NCBI GenBank assembly: GCA_944388645.1
Contig: CALXJO010000063.1
Location: 1 to 5,721, forward strand
Origin: an uncultured Clostridia bacterium
Lineage (GTDB): Bacteria > Bacillota > Clostridia > TANB77 > CAG-508
DNA length: 5,721 bases
Reading direction: 5' to 3'
The notes below the pieces were generated by a model. The model searched no databases and had not been told where the DNA came from. It saw only the letters and a program-made list of their open reading frames with translations. Positions 1 to 5,721 of the stretch are shown here, piece by piece. The position numbers and the translations under genes are program-made. Each line of letters starts with the position of its first letter. Within the stretch, counting starts at the first letter, position 1.

Positions 1-3000
1 CATCTCTAAAATAGCATCTTTATTAAGATTACTTATATAATTATATTTATTTGTGGCACTATTTTCATCAAATCTGCAAATTGACCTATATTTACAATAT
101 GTACAAGGTGTGGTTTTTAATTTAGTGTTATAATAAGGCTTAACTTCAATATTTCCTGCTAATATACTTTCTGAAATTTGCTTAATTAGTTTGTTCATAT
201 ATTTTTGTAAGTAGTTAAATTGTTCTTTAGAAATTGCACTTGTTTTTAAATTATTAATTTCTCCATCTTTCTTTATTCCTGCAGGAATAATGGTACTTGT
301 TCCTGTTTCATCTATCTTTGTGTCCATTTTCCTTATAATATTAACATCTGCTAAAATTAAACCCTTCATTTTAAATTCTTGCTTAATTTTGTTTTCTATT
401 TCCTCATCTGTCATGTTCTTCTCTGATGATATACTTGGATTAGATAAATTAAAATACAATACTCCAGCTGGTAAAAAGTCTTCTACTTTACATGTTTCAT
501 TTAGATATGTTAAAAGTTGAAGCTGAAGTCCTGATACAACTTGATTTAAGTCAATATTTTTTATAGAGGATTTATAATCTATAATTCTTACATAAGTACC
601 ATCTGGATTTTTTAAAATATCTACTCTATCAATTTTTCCAATTATCTCAACTCTTTTTCCATCATCAGTTTTTACTGTAATTGGTTTATACTGACCTTTT
701 CCTCCAAATTCTATTTCATGACCAAATACTTCAAACTCACTTTGTTTTATACTTTGAACTATGTATTTCATTGATGTTGTAACTACTTTTTTAAGTCTTC
801 CAGCTAATATTTTATATTTTGCAGATACTGTATAAATATAATTTTTATTTAAGTTTAGCTTGTCCTGTATAATTTCTGTGACAATTTCTTCTATCTCTTC
901 ATCTGTAATCTGCTTTATATTAATCTCTTGCTCGTCAAGTCTTGCAAAAAAGCTATCTATAACATCATGCATAAATGTTCCTGTATCTACTGCTTCTAAG
1001 TTAAAAGTTTCTTTCTCGTTTAACTTTAATCCATATTTTAAATAATATGAAAATGGGCAACTACTATATTGCTCTAACCTTGAAACACTAGTTTTAAGAA
1101 CATCTCCATACATTTTTTCTACATTTTCTTTTGTTATTTGTTCTGGCACATTAGTATAACTTAGAGCTTTAATTGCAGATTCTAGCTTTGGTTTCCATTC
1201 TGTGTTATTATCAAAAATATTATATATTTTAAACCATATAGGATCTATTTCTTTTCCATCTCTAAAATCGCGTAAGTTTATTAAAAGCTCTTCAAATGTA
1301 TTTTGTTTTGTACAAATTTCTGATTTTCTTTGTATTATATCACTTTCTTCTTGTAACTTAGCAAATATTTTTTTAATTCTAGAAACTAAAATAGATTGTC
1401 TTAATGATTTTCCTTCCATATCTGACGATGAATAAGATAGATACATTTTTTCTTCTGCAGTTGTAAATGCTTTATAAATATTAAAATTATCTTCATATAT
1501 TCTATCTACAGTTCCTTTTGCAAGTTCTATTCCTTTTTCTAGTATTTTTTGTCTGTCTGCATCATTTAAAAATCCTTCAGCTTTTGTAGTACCTGGGAAC
1601 ATTCCATCATTTAAACCTATGATAAATACTATTTTAATTTTATGGCTTCTTGACCTATCTACATCACCCACAGTTACTTCATCTTGTGCCATTGGAATCG
1701 TGCCAAGCTTACTTTCTCCAAGTCCAGTTTTTAGAATTTGCATATAAGTCTCAAAAGTTATATTCTCATCTCCAAATACTAAAACTATTTCATCTAATAC
1801 TTGCATTATAATCTTCCAGCTTGTCTCATACTCTGCCGAAATGCTTACTTCTTGTGCTTCATTTAACTTATTTATTTTTTCTGCAAGTATTTCGTCTATT
1901 TTATTTTCGATAAAAAACTTATATAAATTTTCAGAAATTTGTTTTGCACTTTTTTTACCAGATAGATTGTTTTTAAGTTTTACTAAAGGATTTACTATAT
2001 TTCTTCTTAACTCATTTAAATGAGCAATTTGCTCTTCTCCTTTTTCATCTGCATCTCTAAAATTCCAGTCTTGTTTATACCATAAGCTTCCTCTTACATT
2101 CCACTCTAATGCATAATTTTCTAATAAATATATATCTTCTTGTGAAATATTTGTAAAACCAGATTTTATATAATTTATTACGCTATCATATGTCCAATTT
2201 TTGCTAAAAACATCTAATATAGAGATAAGATATTTAACTAAAATATTTTGGCTTAAATCTCTTTTCTCGTCAATATAAACCGGTATATTATATTCGTTAA
2301 AAATAGCTTTGCATAAATTTGAATATGTGTCTATATTTTTTGTAATAATAGCAATATCTCTATATCTATAACCTTCATCTCTTACTAATTTTACAATTGT
2401 TCTTGCTATATTTTCTACCTCAGAATACTGGTTATTTGCTAAAAATAGTTTAAGATTTGCCACATCCTCATTAAATTTTTTATATGGAAAATTATATAGA
2501 TTTTCTTCTATATGATTTAGCTCCTTATTTTTAAATCTATATATTTCTTCTTGTTTTACTGGCTCTTCTATTTTTATATTATTAGCTTTTGCAATTTTTA
2601 ATATTTTACTTATTGTTTCTTTGTTAGTGTAAAAAATATCATTACTTGCATCCTTTGTTTTATATAACTCATCACTAGTTATTGAAATTGTAACCTTATA
2701 GGCCTTTTCTAATAGTTTTTCTATTATATCATATTCCTGCTTTGTAAAGCCAACAAATTCATCTATATATATTTCTGTATTATCAAACATGTTGGTACTA
2801 TCTAATTGTTCTTTAAGTATTGTCAATGAATCATTTTCATCTATATAGTTATTCTTTATCTTTTCTTGAAACTGCGAATAAACTGTGTATATGTCATTTA
2901 ACTTGCTCTCTAAATATGTATCTTCTATATTTTCTTTTAATGTTTCTAGATTATCTAAACTCACACCATGCTTTTTTAACTCTGTAAGTTGTGTCATTAT

Positions 3001-3361
3001 CATATCTATATTATTTTCTGATTTTCCTAAAAACTTTAAATTATTTTTCTTATTTGATAATATACTGTAAATTAGCATGGCTTTTCCACAATTTGTAAGC
3101 ACAGTGTTGATACTTCCACCAACTTCTCCGTGCTACTCTGTGTGCCATACGAGCAAATGTTAAAACTTCTGCATCTATTACTGCAGTACTTATATTATTT
3201 TTAGCTATAGTATCTAGTAATTCCTTTTCAGCAGAAAAAGAAAATTGCTCAGGAGTAATTATGTACTTTTTCCTACCATTTGCTATATCTTTACTAATTT
3301 GCTGGAATATGTAACTAGTTTTACCACTTCCGCTTCTACCATATATTATCTGTAAGCTCAT
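1..3361 (-). CDS. addB: AddB, ATP-dependent helicase/nuclease subunit B (frameshifted; 3' end beyond window)
   Basis: AddB is the second nuclease subunit of the AddAB complex, which resects double-strand breaks and loads RecA at Chi-like sites in Firmicutes. Seen here: ATG at 3361 preceded by GAGAGG and a 7-nt spacer; a Walker A P-loop GRSGSGKT at residues 8-15; then 'TPEQFSF' and 'DAEVLTFARM', both typical of AddB. After correcting a one-base frameshift behind codon 78 the frame is open to position 1, giving 1,120 visible residues. It contains IYIDEFVGFTKQEY, GLNDGMFP (about residues 582-589), SYSSSDMEGKSLR, the nuclease motif GKIDRVD...VRIIDYKSS with D928 and K930, and the iron-sulfur cysteines C768 (in CPFSYYLKYGLK), C1086, C1089 and C1095 (C-x2-C-x5-C). 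Spacings match what I recall for Bacillus subtilis AddB, so only some tens of C-terminal residues should be missing. As written, the product would stop after 103 residues (TAA ending at 3050). Identity is certain; whether the gene works depends on whether the frameshift is real. addA would be expected further left, outside the window. Confidence 0.96.
3121..3133 (-). other. addB: +1 frameshift site in addB
   Basis: On the coding strand the frame that starts at 3361 reads V-A-R through a CGG codon at 3130-3128 and then turns into RSWWKYQHC, which is unlike AddB. Skipping one base (for example 3127) restores E-V-G-G-S-I-N-T-V-L-T-N-C-G-K-A-M-L, the conserved AddB continuation. The downstream frame has a stop (TAG at 3135-3133), so the shift must lie between about 3133 and 3121. 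One extra base in the coding-strand stretch CGGAGAAG explains it. CGG is an unusual arginine codon in such A+T-rich DNA, which fits an extra G. A mutation, a read error and (less likely) programmed +1 slippage would all look like this. Confidence 0.9.
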
Positions 3362-3374
3362 ATTATTTCCTCTC
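3362..3374 (-). promoter_or_regulatory. Ribosome binding site of addB
   Basis: The coding strand carries GAGAGG (3374-3369) followed by the 7-nt spacer AAATAAT and then ATG at 3361. The site lies wholly in the 18-nt gap after the ogg stop codon. This supports both the chosen addB start and co-transcription with ogg. Confidence 0.75.
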
Positions 3375-3379
3375 TATTT

Positions 3380-4258
3380 CTAGTTATTTTCTCTTTTCCA
3401 ATAGAATAGATATTGTTGTGCTATTCCTTCTAAGTCTCCATATTTTTCTTTTGCTAATTTTTCTATTTCTTTTTTGTTTACTTTATTCTCATCATCATTA
3501 TGTATGTATAAATCATTCATAACACGTCTTACCCACACATCAATTGGGAAAACGTCAAATCTTTTTAATGTTGAAAATAATAATATGCAATCTGCCACTT
3601 TGGGACCTACACCTGATAAAGTTAATAATTCGTTTCTCATTTGTTTTGTATCTTGCTCTTGTTTCATATGTTCTAAATCTAGCTCGCCACTTTTTATTTT
3701 TTTAGTTGTGTTATATATGTATTTATCTCTAAATCCTAAACCAAGAGCTCTTAAATCTTCTATAGAAGCAGTAGATAATGCCTCTACTGTAGGAAATGTG
3801 TAATATTCTTTTCCATGGAACTCTATTTTATTACCATATTTTTGAGACATTCTATTAATAATTCCTTTTATTCTAGGAATATTGTTATTTGCAGATACTA
3901 TAAAAGAAATTATCATCTCCCATAAGTCTTGGTTTAATATTCTTATGCCTTCACCATATTTTATACTTTCTTTTAGGTAATTATCTACATGTGAAAGTTC
4001 TTCTTTTATTTTCTCATAATCTCTATCTAAATCAAAATAATTATTGCATACTTCTTTTATGTCTCCATCACATATTCCTGAGATTGTTATTTTGTTTGGT
4101 TCTTGCTTTACATTTAGTACATTATTTCCAAATATTCCTGTGTAGCTTCCATCTTCCTGCTCATCCCATCTAAAACACTGCCCACAATCAAAAATATCTT
4201 TTACTCGAAATGATTTACAATTATCTAGTATATATGTTTGCTCCAATTTATAATCCAT
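3380..4258 (-). CDS. ogg: 8-oxoguanine DNA glycosylase/AP lyase, OGG1 type
   Basis: This 292-residue protein is a bacterial OGG1-type glycosylase, which excises 8-oxoguanine from DNA in base excision repair and can cleave the abasic site through a Schiff base. The N-terminal OGG_N domain (about residues 5-115) includes IFDCGQCFRW (22-31). The HhH-GPD domain follows, with QDLWEMIISFIVSANNNIPRI (110-130), LGLGFRDKY (172-180), the helix-hairpin-helix LSGVGPKVADC (214-224) and FPIDVWVRR (237-245). By alignment with human OGG1, K220 is the catalytic lysine (K249), D240 the catalytic aspartate (D268), C224 the base-contacting cysteine (C253), and N124, R129 and R177 match N149, R154 and R204. The length is normal for clostridial members. 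The N-terminus aligns with the family from this ATG, and an in-frame stop lies upstream at 4303-4301, although the AAAGGA motif sits directly against the ATG. The gene ends 18 nt before addB and is probably co-transcribed with it. The assignment is firm; activity is inferred. Confidence 0.95.
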   Translation of the reverse strand: MDYKLEQTYILDNCKSFRVKDIFDCGQCFRWDEQEDGSYTGIFGNNVLNVKQEPNKITISGICDGDIKEVCNNYFDLDRDYEKIKEELSHVDNYLKESIKYGEGIRILNQDLWEMIISFIVSANNNIPRIKGIINRMSQKYGNKIEFHGKEYYTFPTVEALSTASIEDLRALGLGFRDKYIYNTTKKIKSGELDLEHMKQEQDTKQMRNELLTLSGVGPKVADCILLFSTLKRFDVFPIDVWVRRVMNDLYIHNDDENKVNKKEIEKLAKEKYGDLEGIAQQYLFYWKRENN

Positions 4259-4267
4259 TCCTTTCTC
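4259..4267 (-). promoter_or_regulatory. Ribosome binding site of ogg, unusually close to the ATG
   Basis: The coding strand reads GAGAAAGGA directly followed by ATG, so there is no usual 5-9 nt spacer after the purine-rich core. The only alternative nearby start is TTG at codon 5 (4246-4244), about 12 nt from the motif, which is no better. Family alignment favours the ATG. The motif lies just outside the base of the hairpin at 4276-4379, so translation of ogg may be weak or affected by that structure. Confidence 0.5.
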
Positions 4268-4275
4268 TAATACTT

Positions 4276-4379
4276 TAGAAAATTTATATATTTTGAAAAT
4301 TTATGAGGAGCGCGTAGCTTAGACCGCGAAGCGACAACAAGCGACGAATTAAAATTTGAAAAAATATATAAATTTTCTA
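4276..4379. repeat. Long palindromic hairpin element with GC-rich core between ykuD-like gene and ogg
   Basis: Positions 4276-4294 are perfectly complementary to 4361-4379 (19 bp, starting TAGAAAATTTATATA). After a small internal loop (2 nt on one side, 3 on the other), 4297-4302 pair with 4352-4357 for a further 6 bp. The arms are almost pure A+T. The enclosed core 4305-4347 is about 60% G+C (26 of 43 by hand count), very unlike its surroundings. It holds a 7-bp direct repeat AAGCGAC at 4329-4335 and 4339-4345, and a short CGCG/CGCG pairing (4311-4314 with 4325-4328). No coding frame is visible. The structure fits a dispersed palindromic (REP/MITE-like) repeat or a structured mRNA element. 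There is no U-run after the stem on either strand, so it is not a classical intrinsic terminator. Only one copy is in the window, so 'repeat' is inference; the hairpin itself is directly visible. Confidence 0.7.
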
Positions 4380-4397
4380 TTTAATTATAGTAAACTA

Positions 4398-4910
4398 TTA
4401 TTCAATATATATTATTGCATTTTCTTTTATATTTTTCAATAATTCTATCATGTTATATGTATTAATTGCAACACACCCAGCGGTCGGTTTTTGGTTACTA
4501 CAATGCAAAAATATTGCACTACCTTTGTTTTTCTCATTATTTGGATTTGTTTTAATTTCTAGTGCATACTCATACTCGACTTGATAGTCCATTAAATGCT
4601 CTGCACTTTTCCAATCCTTTTCTATTTTAGTAATATCTACAAGCCTATTATAATATTTTGAATTACTATCATCAACCCAATATAAGTTTGGATTAATCTG
4701 AACATATTTTAAATGAGTATCAACATTTTTGTGCATACCAAAACTTATACCTATATTAAATTTGCCAAGAGGTGTTTTTCCATCGCCCTCTATTTTATCA
4801 TATGTTACACCATTTTTTCCAATATAACCTTCTGTTACAAACTGATTATTAAAATTCACAATTGCTCTACTATTTTCTTTTGCTTTTACTAATATAAATT
4901 GATTTTCCAC
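4398..4910 (-). CDS. Short YkuD-type L,D-transpeptidase domain protein (COG3786-like), GTG start
   Basis: L,D-transpeptidases of the YkuD fold form or exchange peptidoglycan cross-links through a catalytic cysteine. This 170-residue protein carries the family signatures: YIGKNG then EGDGKTPLGKFNIG (about residues 41-54), the segment YWVDDSNSKYYNRLVD (77-92), and the active-site stretch FLHCSNQKPTAGCVAI, with H136 and nucleophile C146. The PTAGCVA form, without the arginine common after the cysteine in other YkuD proteins, is typical of the COG3786 branch. I chose GTG at 4910 because AGGAGG (4922-4917) lies exactly 6 nt upstream. An in-frame ATG at 4946 would overlap the preceding gene by 23 nt and has no such site. 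With either start no signal peptide or membrane anchor is visible, so export is not explained by the sequence. It follows the YitT gene by 13 nt and is probably translated from the same mRNA. The fold assignment is firm; substrate and location are unknown. Confidence 0.88.
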   Translation of the reverse strand: MENQFILVKAKENSRAIVNFNNQFVTEGYIGKNGVTYDKIEGDGKTPLGKFNIGISFGMHKNVDTHLKYVQINPNLYWVDDSNSKYYNRLVDITKIEKDWKSAEHLMDYQVEYEYALEIKTNPNNEKNKGSAIFLHCSNQKPTAGCVAINTYNMIELLKNIKENAIIYIE

Positions 4911-4922
4911 ACCTTTCCTCCT
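4911..4922 (-). promoter_or_regulatory. Strong ribosome binding site that fixes the GTG start of the YkuD-like gene
   Basis: The coding strand reads AGGAGG (4922-4917), the spacer AAAGGT, then GTG at 4910. The site begins one base after the stop codon of the YitT gene (TAG, 4926-4924). A perfect consensus at ideal spacing outweighs the upstream ATG at 4946. Confidence 0.85.
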
Positions 4923-4923
4923 A

Positions 4924-5721
4924 CTATTGTTTAAATCCTCTCCCAAATACTTCTCTTGAGTTTAAAACAATTATAAATGCACTTTTATCTATCTTTTTAG
5001 TAATTCTTTCTATAATATATGATTCTGTTCTAGAGCCTACACATAATAATGTCATTTTCTCCTCATTTGTATACATTCCTTTTGAATAAAGTCCTGTACT
5101 TCCTCTATTTATCTTCTCGCCTACAACTTTTGCAATTTCGTTGTATTTAGGTGATATTATTAATAATACTTTTGCAAAGTTTATACCTTCGAATATTATA
5201 TCTATCATTTTTCCCATTAAATATATTGCAATTGCTGAATATAAACCTACTTCAATTGTTCTAAAAACAATTACATTAAGAGTTATTATTATTGTATCAG
5301 TAATTAAAATAAGAGTGCTAGACCTATATTGTGGTTTAAATGACCTAATTACATATGATAATAAATCAGACCCTCCAGTAGAAGCATTATATCTTAAAAT
5401 TATTGCAGTTCCTATTCCAGATAATATTCCACCATATATGCACCCTAGAAATTTATCTTGTGTTAATGGCATAAATTTATCAAAAATATCTACAAACACA
5501 GATAATGCAACTGTTCCATATATTGACCTTATAAAAAGTTTTTTTCCTACTTTAAAATATGCCAATATTAATAGTGGTATATTTAATATTAACATTGTTG
5601 TTCCTACAGGCAGCTTAAATAGATAGTATATTATTGTTGCAATTCCAGCAAATCCACCTGTCGAAAGCTCATTTGGTAGTAAAAACAGTGACACTCCTGC
5701 AGCCATTAAAATACTACCAAT
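4924..5721 (-). CDS. YitT family membrane protein, DUF161 + DUF2179 (5' end beyond window)
   Basis: YitT-family proteins are multi-pass inner-membrane proteins with a cytosolic C-terminal DUF2179 domain; their transport or regulatory role is not settled. The frame is open to the right edge, and the visible part is 265 residues (first visible codon at 5721). It begins inside the first membrane helix: GSILMAAGVSLFLLPN leads into ELSTGGFAG (18-26), a family hallmark. Hydrophobic segments follow at about 40-57, 66-80, 92-110, 135-153 and 158-178. A second STGG motif at 114-117 (YNASTGGSDLL) mirrors the first, as is usual in this family. Residues about 181-265 are the soluble DUF2179 domain, with RGSTGLYSKGMYT (206-218) and the end FGRGFKQ. 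The ATG at 5706 is in frame but is not the likely start, because the conserved helix continues upstream of it. Probably only some 10-20 residues are missing. The gene is followed after 13 nt by the YkuD-like gene, suggesting one transcript. No functional link between the two is evident. Confidence 0.93.
   Translation of the reverse strand: MGSILMAAGVSLFLLPNELSTGGFAGIATIIYYLFKLPVGTTMLILNIPLLILAYFKVGKKLFIRSIYGTVALSVFVDIFDKFMPLTQDKFLGCIYGGILSGIGTAIILRYNASTGGSDLLSYVIRSFKPQYRSSTLILITDTIIITLNVIVFRTIEVGLYSAIAIYLMGKMIDIIFEGINFAKVLLIISPKYNEIAKVVGEKINRGSTGLYSKGMYTNEEKMTLLCVGSRTESYIIERITKKIDKSAFIIVLNSREVFGRGFKQ

Noticed and set aside
290..2023. Several plus-strand open frames of 60-77 codons (290-520, 860-1045, 1202-1435, 1841-2023)
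   Set aside because: They lie opposite the long, motif-rich addB frame on the minus strand, are Ser/Ile/Phe-rich as expected from antisense of A+T-rich coding DNA, and show no domain or convincing ribosome site.
3121..3133. Programmed +1 frameshift in addB
   Set aside because: There is no slippery sequence with an in-place stop of the prfB type, no stimulatory structure was seen, and programmed shifting is not known for addB. Mutation or sequencing error is simpler.
2885..4173. Plus-strand open frames within addB and ogg (2885-3070, 3474-3803, 3991-4173)
   Set aside because: Antisense shadows of well-supported minus-strand genes, with no recognisable protein features.
4276..4379. Intrinsic terminator after the YkuD-like gene
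   Set aside because: The stem is almost pure A+T with a long loop, and no U-tract follows it on either strand, so it lacks the classical GC-stem/U-run form.
4384..4389. TATAAT-like -10 box (coding strand) upstream of ogg
   Set aside because: The hexamer is perfect, but the only -35-like TTGAAT is about 10 nt away instead of 16-18, and such hexamers occur by chance in DNA this A+T-rich. I do not call a promoter.
4911..4946. ATG at 4946 as start of the YkuD-like protein
   Set aside because: It would overlap the YitT gene by 23 nt and lacks a good ribosome site, whereas GTG at 4910 has AGGAGG at ideal spacing right after the YitT stop.
5141..5626. 161-codon plus-strand frame inside the YitT gene
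   Set aside because: It is the antisense of a conserved membrane protein frame and has no family resemblance of its own.
5704..5706. ATG at 5706 as start of the YitT protein
   Set aside because: The frame stays open to 5721 and encodes IGSIL, the continuation of the family's first helix, so the true start is outside the window.

Overview
The window is strongly A+T-rich (roughly three quarters by eye). All of its genes read on the minus strand, from high to low coordinates. The mix of an AddAB-type recombination nuclease subunit, a bacterial OGG1-type 8-oxoguanine glycosylase and a YitT/DUF2179 membrane protein, with A/T-rich codon choice and AGGAGG-type ribosome sites, points to a low-GC Firmicute, most likely a clostridium. 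I cannot place it at genus level.

Layout in transcription order. (1) Positions 5721-4924 hold a YitT-family membrane protein whose first residues lie outside the window. (2) Thirteen bases later, an AGGAGG site and a GTG start (4910) begin a short YkuD-type L,D-transpeptidase domain protein ending at 4398. It has no visible signal peptide. (3) Positions 4397-4259 are non-coding and hold a long imperfect hairpin (4276-4379): an A+T-rich 19-bp perfect outer stem enclosing a strikingly G+C-rich core. It resembles a small dispersed palindromic repeat. (4) Positions 4258-3380 encode an Ogg with all expected catalytic residues. (5) After 18 bases, addB (AddB subunit of the AddAB helicase-nuclease) starts at 3361 and runs off the left edge at position 1.

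The main anomaly is in addB. The gene is intact in all its motifs (N-terminal P-loop, nuclease D-Y-K motif, four iron-sulfur cysteines), but a +1 frameshift at about 3121-3133 splits it after codon 78. As written, translation stops at 3050 after 103 residues. The remaining 1,042 codons are free of stops in the other frame, so this is either a very recent mutation or a sequencing/assembly error.

Functionally, ogg and addB look like a two-gene DNA-repair unit (oxidised-base removal and double-strand-break end processing). The yitT and ykuD genes form a separate tight pair upstream. The hairpin sits between the two pairs, with its base only 17 nt from the ogg start codon. I found no tRNA, rRNA, CRISPR array, insertion-sequence gene or defence/phage module. 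Apart from the hairpin element and the frameshift, this is an ordinary housekeeping region.
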